Source of the DNA: Perognathus longimembris pacificus
Lineage: Eukaryota > Chordata > Mammalia > Rodentia > Heteromyidae
DNA: 64,000 bases
NCBI RefSeq assembly: GCF_023159225.1
Contig: NC_063161.1
Span: 119,326,958 to 119,390,957 of the forward strand
Reading direction: 5' to 3'
Within the stretch, counting starts at the first letter, position 1. The number at the start of each line of letters is the position of its first letter. This document shows positions 10,605 through 23,210 of this stretch, one piece after another. The notes beneath the pieces were generated by a model, which was not told where the DNA came from, ran no database searches, and saw nothing but the letters and a program-made list of their open reading frames with translations. A program made the position numbers and the translations under genes.

Positions 10605-10905
10605 GCTTATTTTTTAGGGAGTGTGCAGGGAAGCAAATCCAGAGCCTCATACATGCTAGGTAATTGTCATTTATTTATTTATTTATTTGGTCAGTCCTGG
10701 GGACCCAATCCTGGGCCTGGACGCTGTTTTGTTGCACAGGGGTAGTGCTCCAGCCCTTTGACTATGGTTTCATTTCTGGCTTTTGAGTAGTTAATTGGAG
10801 ATAAGAGCTTAGGAACTTTCCTTCCATGACTGACTTCCAAGAAGGATGCTCAGGTCTCAGCCTCCTGAGTAGTTTGGTTTACAGGTCTGAGCCACAACCA
10901 GCTTC
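10605..10905 (-). repeat. ID-like remnant, TTTA run and B1-Geo SINE
   Basis: ID-like at 10605-10660, (TTTA) at 10669-10688, B1-Geo at 10690-10905. Confidence 0.7.
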
Positions 10906-11105
10906 AAATTATTCATACATGCAATGAAGTTCAGAAGTAAACTGACCAACAGGGTATTATGACTGAGCTTTAATTTTGCGCTTTGTACAAAAACAAAAAG
11001 ATGGACTAGGGAGTCATTTGCAGGAGTGATCATTATGTAGTGAACACTCAGCAGATATGCATAAATCTTGCTAGATCTGCTGCGGAATCTGTGAAGTTTC
11101 TGCTT

Positions 11106-11380
11106 TTTTTTTTTACTTAAAAAATTTTTTATTATCAAACTGATGTACAGAGAGGTTACAGTTTCATACATTAGGCATTGGATACATTTCTTGTACTGTT
11201 TGTTACCTTGTCCCTCATTCCCCCTCCCCCCTCCCGCTTTTCATTTACACCAAACAGTTTTGCAAGTATTGCTTTTGTAGTCGTTTGTCTTTTTTTACCC
11301 TGTGTCTCTCGATTTTGGTATTCCCTTTCAATTTCCTAGTTCTAATACCAGTATACACATTTTCCAATGTACTCATAAAG
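11106..11380 (-). repeat. L1 3' UTR end
   Basis: About 275 bp matching 25471-25740, with T-rich DNA at the left (poly(A) of a minus element) and a C-rich tract in the middle. Confidence 0.7.
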
Positions 11381-11465
11381 TTTCTGCTGTTTTTTGTTGT
11401 TGTTGTTTTGGTGTTTGTGTGTAGAGGGGCGGGGAGACAGGAGACAAAAAAAAAGTTTTAAAACC

Positions 11466-11672
11466 AAGTGGCTGGGAATATGGCCTAGTGGTAAAGTGCT
11501 CGCCTCCTATACATGAAGCCCTGGGTTCAATTCCTCAGCACCACAATATATTGAAAAAAGCCAGAAGTGGTACTGTGGCTCAAGAGGTAGAGGGCTAGCC
11601 TTGAGCAAAAGGAAGCCAGCGACAGTACTCAGGCCCAGAGTCCAGCCCCAGGACTGAAAACAAAATAAATAA
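11466..11672 (+). repeat. IDL-Geo SINE next to the CpG island
   Basis: Full dimer with A-rich tail, the last repeat before the promoter. Confidence 0.88.
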
Positions 11673-12649
11673 AACCATTTTCTTCTTGAATAATCACGAT
11701 CAGAACCACCCCACATCTGCAGGAGGAGGACCGGGCCGTGGGGGCTCGGAGGAGAGCCGTGAGCGACCCTGCAGACCGCAGGAGGGGTGCCGATCACTCA
11801 AAGGCGTGTTTCCACATTTGGAGTTCCCAGCCCGAAATCTGGGCCGGAGTGGCCGGATCCAAGCCCGGCGGGCTCCAGGGCCCCCAACAGCCCCCGCCCC
11901 TCCAAGGTCCGGGGTGAGAGTTACGGCTTCTGTCCCGGGAAGGGAAGTCTCTGTACCCTCCTAGAATTCTCCCCTGACCTTGAGTCCCTTTCCCGGTCTT
12001 TGGGAGAGGAGCGGTGGCCACCTGCCTGAGGCCAAGGCAATAGACGCACGTTCACGCCGAGTCCGAGCCCTTCAGGAAGGGGTGCGAAGCAGCGCCCGGC
12101 GCACCCGCTTTCTCCCGGGTTCTGGGCCAACTCAAGCCGAGAGAGCGAGACCGCTGGAAAGTGAACCCACCGGGGACCGAATCCTAACTAACTGGGCCGG
12201 GGAGGGAGAGGGTGGGGGAGGGGAGCGGGACAGCGGGTCTCGGGGGCGGGGCTCATCCAAGGGGCGGGGCTATCCAGGGAGGGAGCCTGAGCGTGGCTCC
12301 AATAGCGCCCCGCCCCTCCCTCCTCCGCCCCTCCCCCTTCCCACCCGCCCGCCCCCGCAGTCGGAAAAGGCGGGGGTGGAGGGGAGAGAGGAGAAAGTGC
12401 GGTTCTGTGGAAAGGTGGGGGAAGGCGTTGGGGAGAGGAAAAAGGGAATCGAAACGTGGCGATCAGCTTGTGGGGACAGCCGCACCGGAGGTAGCTCCTA
12501 GATCACCCTGCACCCCTCCTTCTGGCCGCGGGAGCGCCGCCGCGTCCGCGCAAGCCCACGTCCCGGATCGTTACACCCGCTCCCCCCCTCCCGCAGCCAG
12601 AGGCGCCCCCTTGAGACCCAGCGCGCGCAGGCGCAGGCGCAGACTGGCG

Positions 12650-12825
12650 GCGGCGGCGGCGGCGGTGGCTGAGGCTGCGGAGTGAATCCCGTTTGCCCCG
12701 CCCTGCCTTGCCTTGCCTTGCCCTGCCCAGCCCTGCCCTGCTGTAGGCACCCCGGCCGCGGAGCCGGCGCTTTCATGCCCCAGGAAGCTGTGCCCGGGTG
12801 GCTGCCGCGGAGCGGGCGGCGGCAG
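12650..12825 (+). other. DENND4A: DENND4A exon 1 (5' untranslated; start approximate)
   Basis: The 3' end is supported by a perfect consensus donor, CAG|GTGAGT, at 12825/12826 in the CpG island. The 5' end is inferred from the CGG-rich start-like region. The exon contains a CCYTG pentamer run (12701-12741) and an upstream ATG at 12775. I assume direct splicing to exon 2 at 24609; an extra noncoding exon in intron 1 cannot be excluded. Confidence 0.65.
12701..12741 (+). repeat. CCYTG pentanucleotide run in exon 1
   Basis: About eight units of CCCTG/CCTTG (one unit reads CCCAG). The minus strand reads as four GGG tracts separated by two bases, a canonical G-quadruplex pattern. Confidence 0.85.
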
Positions 12826-15800
12826 GTGAGTGCGCGGCGCTGGGCCTCTGGCCCCCGCCACGGCGCGCTGAGCTCTCGCGGGGCCGTGCTCGGTCGCGGG
12901 GCGGGCAGAGTTTTGAGTGGCCGGCGGGCGAGGGGTCGCCGACGGGGGCGGGGAGCGGCCGCGGCCGGCATTCCTGGCCTGCTTTCCCCACAGCTCCGGG
13001 GCGGGGAGTCCCCCGAGCCGGCTGGCTGTGGGGGCGGCGGCGGCGGGAAGGGCCTCCCTGCGCCGCCTGGGCTCGGGAGGTTCGCCGGCGTGCAGGCGCG
13101 AGGGCCCTGGGCCGGAGGGACCGGCGCGGGGGCCCTGCCACCTGGGTGGGGCGGCCGGGCGGGGCGGGGGTACTAGGTGGGGTGCGGGTTGTCATCCCCG
13201 TGCCCCTGGGGGATCCGACGGAGAGCTGGAGCGAGTGGCCGCGTCTCGGGAGAGGTGGGGTGGTCCTCGGGGCTCCCAGGACGCAGGAAGTGGGGTGGGG
13301 GTGAGTGTGGGGGACTCAGACAGGTGTCGCAGGTGAATTGAACGCATTTCCTTCTCTGCCCTACGGTGGCTTTGTGGACTTAAAGGACTTTAATGATATA
13401 AAGGAAGGCAGAATCCATTCAACCCCAGAATGACTACACACAAATAAAGCCAACTCCCAGTGCTGATTCCTGTAAAAAGTTCTAACTTATTTGCTCTTGA
13501 GGATATTGTCAAATCTTTTTTTTCCCTCGTTCTTCCTGTCTCTCAGTGTGTGTGTGTTTTGTTTTTATTGATTTATTTTTGTTTCCTGCTTCTTAGGCCT
13601 TTTCTTCTTTCCCGAAGACCTTGCTTCATCCGAACAAATACGGAATGACCCAGTTTTTCATTGGTCTCCCCCCCCTCCCCACTGTGTTAGTTTCACATGG
13701 GAAAATTTAGGACAGTTACCTTGGTTACTTGAGCAAATGTGAGCGAAAGTGTCACCTAAAACATTGAATCCCTAGAGCTGCCTGTATGCTTGTGCCTCAG
13801 AGATTTCCTACTGAGACTGCCTGTTGAGATGCTGTTGCCAGGTCCTAATAGGTCTTCTTTTCCAGTCACCCCGTTCCCAGGCGAAAGGGACAGTCAGGTA
13901 GAGGAAGTCCTTCCTAGGGGCTAGAGTCTCATTAAATATTTGATTTGATATCTCCACGTACATGAATTACAGAACCTTTTGTGTTGTTTTCTGTGCACAC
14001 GTGTTAAAGGGGAAATGCAAAAAAAAAAGCGCCTCTTACTGCATTAAAGGATGCTTTTACTTAATCAGTACAGCCTGTTCTTTTACTGTTAAGGAATTGA
14101 TAAGCTGCCTTCTTGGTATCAGACTTAGCACTCAGAAGGAAACTTGGATTTCTATTCATGAATATGATCTGTTTGTCCTTATAAGCTGTGTTGACTCACT
14201 TTTCTAGTAATGGAAAAGGGTTTCTTGTACTTGCTTCACACTTACCTCTGACTAGTATCCCAGATTTCCATTTTGCAAAATAGTTGATTGTGAGTTAGAG
14301 GTCCATTCTGAACTGATCATATGTCAGGTAACTATTAATTGGTCAACAATACCTTATCTAATGTACAGCTGTTTAGACTTGTTAATTGAGTAACAGAATA
14401 GCTATGATGTCAGAAATGTTGAAGTTGTATGTTGGAGTAATTTACTTTTGTAAAGTGAAAATGAGCATTCTGGTGTTGAGAGTAAATACAGTATTATGTA
14501 TTATAAGCTTGAGTTTTTATTAGAAGAAATTGGCAGCAGACTTGGTGTGTGGGGACTGTTTGTAAAAGCAAAAGTTTTGAATTACAAGGAACTGCAATGG
14601 TATGTAGGCTGTAAGAATTCATGGTGCCAAATTTAGAAGATTGTTTGGATGAGATCTTCCTTATAAAGAAACATGCTGAGTAGTTCTTTAAAATCTCACT
14701 TGTAACTATGAAGAGGGATTCCACATGATCAGTAATAACTAGGCATCTTTAATCTTTCTATGTCTGCTAGTTAAGATCTAACCACTCTTATTTTCATTGG
14801 AGTTGCCTGCCAAGGCAAATACGGGTTTTGCATTGGCTTTGCTGCACAGTTTGAAAGTTAGGTTTCATTCAGTCTTGTGCTTGTTGTATCTTGAGAACAG
14901 GTGGTGAAGTGAAAAAGAAAGCTGCTGAGTCAGTGGCAGGTTGGCTCATTTGATGTGATTTGCAAACAGAATTTTCTGGGATGAAATGAATCTCCAGCAT
15001 ATGCTTGTTGAAATTTAGAGCAAATGAGTGTCATAATACATAAAATGTTCTCTAAGCTGGTGCCATAAATTGAGCCCTCTTTTTCAGACTGCTAGTTTAA
15101 TTTTGTAGTCCTGGGTATGTTAGTAGACTGAGGAATTCCTGTAGGACTTAAAACTTGAGAAAAAAATTTAACAAAATTACTGGGCACTGGTGGCTCACAC
15201 CTGTAATCCTAACTACTCAGGAGGCTGAGATCTGAGGATTGTTGTTCAAAGCCAGCCCTGGAAGGAAAGTCCAAGAGACTCTTATCTCCAGTTAACCATC
15301 AAAAGCTGGAAGTGGAACTGTGGCCCAACTAGTAGACTACTACTGGGCTTGAGTAAAAAAGCTCAGGGATAGCATACCCAAGACCTCAGGAGCAGAGCTC
15401 ATATGCATGCACGGACACACAGACACACACACACACACACACACCCAAAATACAGTTGGTATACAACAGTCTTTAGCCTCAAGTTGTAAGGAATTCAATT
15501 TGGATTCTTTGTGGAAAGAAGTTAAATAGCTGACAAATTGAGAGTTAAAGAAGTACCTATATATGTAGGCATTTGGGTATCAGCTTACTGTGATATTTAC
15601 CCCACCCTCCCTCTTTTGAGACAGTCTTACTATATACCTCAGGATGGCATGAAACCTAACAGCTTTCCTTCTTCCTCTGTTTAAGTGTTGGGATTACAAT
15701 TGTTCACTACTATGTCTCATAACATTTTTTTTGTTTTTATTGTTATTATGAAGGTGATATACAGAGTGGTTACAGTTACATAAGTCTGGTAATGAGCACA

Positions 15801-18800
15801 TTTCTTTTTGGACAACGTCACCCAAAAACAAAAAACACAAATTTGAAAGAAGAAATTCAGGTTGTTCCCACTTATCTTACATTTATATTTTTTGTGCTGT
15901 ATTCATGTTACACTTGTATAATATAGTAATTAGAATAATATATTAATCCAACTATACTTGAATATAATTCTCTGGTTAATAGACATATAATTGCCTTTTT
16001 ATATTTGACATGTTTTTCCTGATGTACTACGATTGTTTTATAACTTTACAGTATCCAGATTTTTTATTTTTCTTAGTTTTATTTTAATAGTTACACTTTT
16101 GTACCTTTAAAGTAATGGTATAACAAGGTAAGTTTGCCAGTGTAAAGGTCCACACCACTTTTCAAACTTGTTTTTGTGAGGGGGAGGGGCAGAGGTGGGG
16201 TGACCCAGAGTCTTGTGCATGCTTAAGCAAGTATTCTGCCACTGAGTTGTATTCCCAACCTTTGAATTTTGGGGACAGGTTCTTGGTAGGTAGGCCAGTT
16301 TGGCATCAAATTTATGATCCTCCTGTCTTAGCCTCCTAAGTGCTGGGATTACAGGAATGCACCACCATGCCTGGATCTTTTGGTTCTTTAAAGAGGGTCA
16401 TTTTTTCTTGGAATTGCTTCCTTTGCAGTAGAACTATTACAATATTGCATTTAATGGAGAAATCAAATGGAAGATTGAGTAGAAATCAAAATTTGAATTC
16501 AAAATTCAGACAATTTTTACTCATTGCGGGTATGTGTATGTGTTAATTTTGCTTTGCAATATAAGAAGTAACATAGTTCTTATTTTTCAGTAGTACTGTG
16601 GGACTTAATATTTCTAAGTGTTCCTGTTTCAACAAACTTAATATCTACAAATTCATGTTAATTTTTTTTTTTTTTTGGCCAGTCCTTGGGCTTGGACTCA
16701 GGGCCTGAGCACTGTCCCTGGCTTCTTTTTTTTGCTCAAGGCTAGCACTCTGCCACTTGAGCCACAGCGCCACTTCTGGCCATTTTCTGTATATGTGGTG
16801 CTGGGGAATCAAACCCAGGGCCTCATGTATATGAGGCAGGCACTCTTGCCACTAGGCCATATCCCCAGCCCTCATGTTAATTTTTGGACTATGGAAGTTA
16901 TTAAAAATCTTACAGGGTTATAAAACACAGTTAAAAAATCCTTAAAATATCTTGGAGAATTCTTCTAGTTTTTTTTTTTTTTTTTTTTTTTTCTGCCAGT
17001 CCTGGGGCTTGAACTAAGGGCCTGAGCACTGTCCCTGGCTTCTTTTTGGTCAAGGCTAGCACTTTACCACTTGAGCCACAGCACCACTTCTGGCTTTTTC
17101 TATGTATGTAGTGCTGACTCAGCCCTAATCTAGTTTTTTTTTTTTAATTGTGTTATTCATAATTAGATTTTGAAGCCATAAATGTTACAGATATTTCTTA
17201 TGAAAAAAGTTCTAGCAAATACTGGTGTCTCTATTAGGGATCAAAAGATGAGTAGTGTGACATAAAAAGTGAATATTAAGGTCTAATAAGATAAACAGCC
17301 TTATACAAGATAAAGTTTACATACTGCAGTCCAATAAATATAGAATACAGCAAAAGTTGAAACAAACACTTGTAGATTAGAGATGGTTACAAAGTAGGAA
17401 GCATTTGACCTCAAAGAGTTCTCTGAAAAGGTACACAGTAATGACATAATGTGATAGATATTAGGTTGAGAATATGGAACAAGCTGTAGAGCCTAGCAAG
17501 CTTGAGGCTTGAGTTTAAACTCTAGCACTGCCTAACAAAACATAATGATTTTCTTCTTCTTCTTTTTTTTGTTGCCAGTCCTGGGGCTTGAACTCAGGGC
17601 CTGGGCATTGTTTCTGGGCTTCTTTTGCTCAAAGCTAGCACTTGATGACTTGAGTCACAGTGCTACTTCTGGCTTTTTCTGTTTATGTGGTACTGAGGAA
17701 TTGAACCCAGGGCTTCATGCATGCATGTTAAGTAAGCACTCTGCCACTAACTCATATTCCCAGCCCACAATTTTCATTTAAAGTGACCTGCATAAGTAGT
17801 TTAGGAGAAAAGTAAGTGTGATGCTGGAGGAAATAGGGGCTGTACCATCAGGCTTTACTTGTTTATTATTTTTGCTTATTTATTATTGGTGCTTCTACAA
17901 AGACTTAAAACTCAGGACCTGGTGCTTACTCAGCATTCTTGCTTATTGCTGGCTACTACTTGAGGGAGGAATAAGCAGAACTAAGAAGTAAGTCAGGAAG
18001 AGGGTACAAAGTTGTCTATACCAGATATATAAAAACAAAACCAATACCAAGAAAAGTCAGAACCAGGGACTGGGAATGTGGCTTAGTGGTAGAGTGCTCT
18101 CCTAGCAGGCATGAGTCCCTGGGTTCAATTACTCAGTACCGCATACACTGAAAAAGCCAAACGTGGACTGTTACTCAAGTAGTAGAGCGCTATCCTTGAG
18201 CAAAAGAAGCTCAAGGACAGCACCCAGACTCTGAGTTCAAGCCTAGGACTGGCACAAAGAAGAGAGAAAAATCAGAACCAAGGGGTGACATTGTCCAAAA
18301 AGAAATGTACTCTTTACCTGACTTATGTAACTGTAACCCCTCTGTATTTCACCTTTATAATAATAATAGAGTATTTCATTTTTCAAAAAAAAGACCCAAT
18401 TCCAAAGCAGCAACAAACAGACTTTTATAAACAAACTATGAATTTTTATTGTTCTTGTTTGTGTGTGTATACACACATATTTAATTTGTATATATTGTAC
18501 AAATCACATATTTTGAGTGAGTGGACTCTGACCCACTCCACAGTCAATAAGGACAGATCCCAGACAGTTGGTATGCCACAAGCCTCAAAGCATAAAGCTT
18601 TACTGCTGTTGTCTCAGACCAGGGGATTCTCTGGCTGGTCACTGAGGGTAGAGATGCCGGCGGTGATCAAGTCTTCAAAATCTCATTTTCCTTTAATGGT
18701 CTCTCGGTGGGTGATTTGAGCCACACCTGTTCTCTGAGTACTGCTTTACCATCACCATGAGGAGCCATCCTACCTGCTCCTTTGCTGGGTGATTTGTAGG

Positions 18801-21800
18801 GAGTCCCAAGGCCCCTTCACTTCCCCGTGGCTGGAGCAGTAGTTTGTGACATATGGTGCCCTAATAGCCATTTTGCGTTGCAACTTCTGTCCTCTGTGGA
18901 CAACTGCATTGTCTACCTCACCAGTGCTTCTCCTGCATGACTTGGCAGAGAGTCCCATGTCTCCTTCATTGATCACTGACAGCCATTCCAAGCAGCCTCT
19001 AAACTACACTGCCAGTGTCCTTTAAACTTCCCTGTGGAGTCAGGTTGGAAATTGTTTTTATTAACTACCCCTTAGGACTGACCTACATCTGAATTCTATG
19101 ACATCAATGTCCTGTAACTCATTAGGCTTGATTGTTCTTTGTTCCCAGGCTCCCAGAGTAACTGAATCTCTAAGAATAGTCTGTCAAGATGGCATCTTAC
19201 TGTTGTCTGTTGGAATAAGGGGAGCTATGGAATAGCTTTTCTTTACCAAGATGTTTCCCACACCAGAGTCGTTACTGTGTGACAAATCCATGTACTGGGT
19301 TAAAGCTTGCGTGTTATGTGGACTTTTCCTGCAGTTAGAATTGGTTCTCTGTCAGAAGGACCATCTGCTTTACCCTGTAATGGAGCCTTCAACACACTCC
19401 CCCTTTCAGAACCAGTTATGGGATCAGAACTCTTTGCTGTGTTTATTTCTCTCTTACTTTTTTTTGCCTCCCCACTACCTCCTTTGTGGTTGATGGTTCT
19501 CTTTCTTTCTTTAGAATCTAGTTTCTTCTGTGTCACTAGATTCTTTCCATTCACAGAGGGAAAGTGGCAGATGCTTCTAATTTGCCATCTTGCCCTATCT
19601 CTTAGTTCCAGCTTCTTCTAAAACTCTTATGTATAAATCTTAGTCATTATCCAAATCCCATTTGTTGCATGTTTTAATCCTTATTATCTTATTATAAAAG
19701 CAACAAGATTTGAATTACTAGTTATTGTATTAAAACCATTATATAGCATCTTGTACTATCAAAAGCAAAATAACTGTGGACAACAGCCCTTCATCACAGT
19801 CCTAAGCCTGCAGCTCCAATCATTCCCTGCTCATACTGGCAACAGTATTTATTTTTTTTTCATTGCCAGTCCTGGGGCTTAAACTCAGGGCCTGAGCACT
19901 GTTCCTGGTTTCTTTTTGCTCAAGGCTAGCACTCTGCCATCTTGAGCCACAGCGCCACTTCTGGCCTTTTCTATATATGTGGTGCTGAGGAATTGAACCT
20001 AGGGCTTCATGTATATGAGGCAAGAACTCTTGCCAGTAGGCCATATTCCCAGCCCCTGGCAAGGGTATTTTTAACAGCAAACTAATAGAAACGAAAGGAA
20101 TCATGGCACAATGGATTTCTGAATTCTGTTATTTGCCATTGGTCCTGGGGCTTGGTACCTGTCCCTTTTATACTATATCTGCTGTTTGTTCCAGAATCAT
20201 CTTTATTTGAAAAAGGCATCAGATCATATAGCAAGTAATGACTCAGAGAATAAAGGAGTTCTGCTTGCAGGCTGGCTTCTGTAAGAAGAAAATTAATGTG
20301 ACAACTTTTAGAGTGCTTAAACTATCTTTAGAAACTATCATACATTCTTTTGGTAACCTTTTCAGGAGAGCAAATAACAGTTTTAATATAAACTTCAAAG
20401 CTACCATCCAATAGCTGGTTGGTTTTTTCATAGTCACAGTCATATTCAAAACATGAAGTGAGGCTGGGGATATGGCCTAGTGGCAAGAGTGCCTGCCTCG
20501 GATACACGAGGCTCTGGGTTCGATTCCCCAGCACCACATATACAGAAAACGGCCAGAAGCGGCGCTGTGGCTCAAGTGGCAGAGTGCTAGCCCTGAGCGG
20601 GAAGAAGCCAGGGACAGTGCTCAGGCCCTGAGTCCAAGGCCCAGGACTGGCCAAAAAAAAAAACATGAAGTGAATATAGTTCCGAATAGCCTGCGTAAGC
20701 ATTGAGGGATGAATGTCTTTGTGCATTTCCCTGTGCTAAGAATAGGATTCTAAGCAATGTGCAAATTTTCACATCTCAACCAAAACAGTTTACCAAAGAA
20801 TAAATAATAACCATGGTCAGGCTGGGAAGGTGGCTTAGTGGTAGAGTGTTTGCCTAACATGCATGAAGCCCCGGGTTCAATTGCTTAGTACCACATAAAC
20901 AGAAAAAGCCAGAAGTGGTGCTGTGGTTCAAGTGGTAGAGTGAGCAGAAGAAGCTCAGTGCCTAGGCCCTGAGTTCAAGCCCTGGTGGTGGTGGTGGGAG
21001 AGAGAATAACGATGGTCTTCTCAGCAATAGTCCTGGATCTGAAATGTTGGTACACACATTCCTTGTCATGAGAAATCATTATGGTCCTAAGTAATCTTTT
21101 GAAGGCAATGAGTTCCGTCTCTTGCCGGTATGACTTTATCGTCTGAAGAGAAGACCAACATGCTCTCATTTTTCTGCTGTTTCAAAACATGAAATCATCT
21201 CTTCTTCTTGGCTTGCTTCTTCATCTGGATTCCTCTCTAAGCTCTGCATCCTTTCTACAAGGGTTGCAACCTCAAAGAATCATTGAAATATTTCTGCTGA
21301 ATTGACCTGTCAGTAGTAATGTCACAGATACAGTAGTTACCAACAAATGGAAGTCTAAATGTGTGGCCTCTGTTAGGGTGAGTTTCTGGAGTGATTCCAT
21401 AGCCAAATGGAATGAGGCTAGAGAATGGTAGTAGAATTTCAGAATGTACCAATTCCACTAGAAACCAGCTGTGCTCTTCAGCTTTAAAAATCCCCTCAAT
21501 TCATTCTTTGGGAATAAGCTGAAGTGTTTGGCCTAATACTTTGTTGAGTTCTCCTTAACTCTATAGTTGTTGTTTTTTTTTTTTTTGTTGTTGTTTTGCC
21601 AGTCCTGGGGCCTGAACTCAGGGCCTGAGCACTGCCCCTGGCTTATTTTTGCTCAAGGCTAACACTCTACCACTTGAGCCACAGTGCCACTTCTGGCCTT
21701 TTCTATACATGTGGTGCTGAGGAATTGAACCCGGGGCTTCATGTATACGAGGCGAGCACTTTACCACCAGGCCATGTTCCCAGCCCTGAACTCTATAGTT

Positions 21801-23160
21801 TTTGAAGAGTAGTCTCTAAACCATTGAGCCCCTTGGAGTCCCTACCAACATGAAGGAAATTATTTACAAGAAGCGTCACTAAATAGGAGTGCTTACATCT
21901 TGTGCCCATCATTCTAGTGCAGTGCTGTTATTGTAGGGGCAATGGCCCATCCCTTTGTGGTAGACATTCTTCAGCTTTTAATAAACTTTCTAAATATTGT
22001 AGGTAGAAAACTATTACTAATGTAATATCCAAATAACTCAAGCATCTTGCTTGGGAAGCACATATCCCTACCAAGTGGAGCCACAAACTGCAGTCCTTTT
22101 TATTTTGATTATTTTTGAATTAGTCTTGCTTTTGCATGGGCTGGTCTGAATTGTGATATATCTGTTTACACTTTGTCTTGTAGCTGACTTGACAAACATG
22201 TGCCATTGTGCCTGGCCTTTTCTGTTGAATGGAGCCTCATGAGGTGGTTTTTTTGTTTGTTTGTTTGTTTTTGTTTCTTGTTTTTTGCTGGGCTGGCCTG
22301 GAACCTCAGTCCTTCCAATTACAGTCTCCCAAGTAGCTAGAATTTCAGGTGTGAACCACTTCACTCAGCTATGTATCTGTTTTTAATCCCACCCCACTAG
22401 TCTTTATCTTTGCTCAGATAATGGACGCTTTAGAGTGATTATAGAAAGATTGTGTAGTAATTCTTGTCATTTGTTTATCTTCTCATTATGGAGATTCTGT
22501 ATTTTTATGGTTGTGTTTATCTTTCTTTTCTCTAGGATACTGTTAAGTACCTTCTGCAGTGCTGGCTTAGTGGTCATTTCATTTTTATCATGGAAGGCTT
22601 TTCTTCTTTGATAGAGAAAGATAGCATTTGGTAATCCAGGTTGCCAGTTATTTTCTTTTAGAGCTTGAAATACCTCATTACATGCCTTACTTGCCTTTAG
22701 AGTTTCTGTTGAGAAATTTGTTGTAATTCTGAATAGTTTACCTTTATATGTGACTTGGCGCTTTGTTCTTTTAAATATTCTTTTTCTTGTTCTGAATACT
22801 TAACACTGTAAGTATGATGTGATATGGGGCGCTTTTTTTCCTGGTCTTGCCTGGTGTTCTAAAAGCCTCCTCTACATAGATCACCTTATCTTTTTAAGGA
22901 GGAAGAGAAATTTGGGGATTTTTCTCACATTTTATTGAATGCATTTTCTATGCTTTTAGCCTCTTCTCCTTCTATGCCCATGGTTTCCAGGTTTGGTCTT
23001 TTTTGTTTGTTTTTGTGTTTTTTTTTTTGCCAATCCTGGGGCTTGAACTCAGGGCTTGAGCACTGTCCCTGGCTTCTTTTTGCTCAAGGCTAGCTAGCGC
23101 TCTACCACTTGAGCCACAGTGCCACTTCTGGCTTTTTAAAATATATATGTATGTATATAC

Positions 23161-23210
<50 letters not shown>

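Larger units (their letters stand above)
11700..13330 (+). promoter_or_regulatory. DENND4A: CpG island promoter of DENND4A
   Basis: Base composition changes sharply from AT-rich repeats to GC- and CpG-rich DNA and returns to AT-rich near 13330. It contains GC boxes (GGGGCGGGGC types near 12244-12269 and C-rich versions near 12308-12360), a CCAAT motif near 12299, and tandem GCGCAGGCGC-like NRF1-type sites at about 12621-12642, just before a CGG run and exon 1. No TATA box is evident, so initiation is probably dispersed. The transcription start is not fixed by the sequence; I place it near 12640-12680. No repeat is seen inside the island apart from short simple runs. Confidence 0.85.

Noticed and set aside
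11686..13336. Long overlapping ORFs of 140-173 codons on both strands of the CpG island
   Set aside because: High GC lowers stop frequency; frames overlap on both strands, are Arg/Pro/Gly-rich and cross the exon 1 donor.
18285..18719. 144-codon plus-strand ORF
   Set aside because: It crosses an L1 3' end into unrelated DNA and shows no family features.
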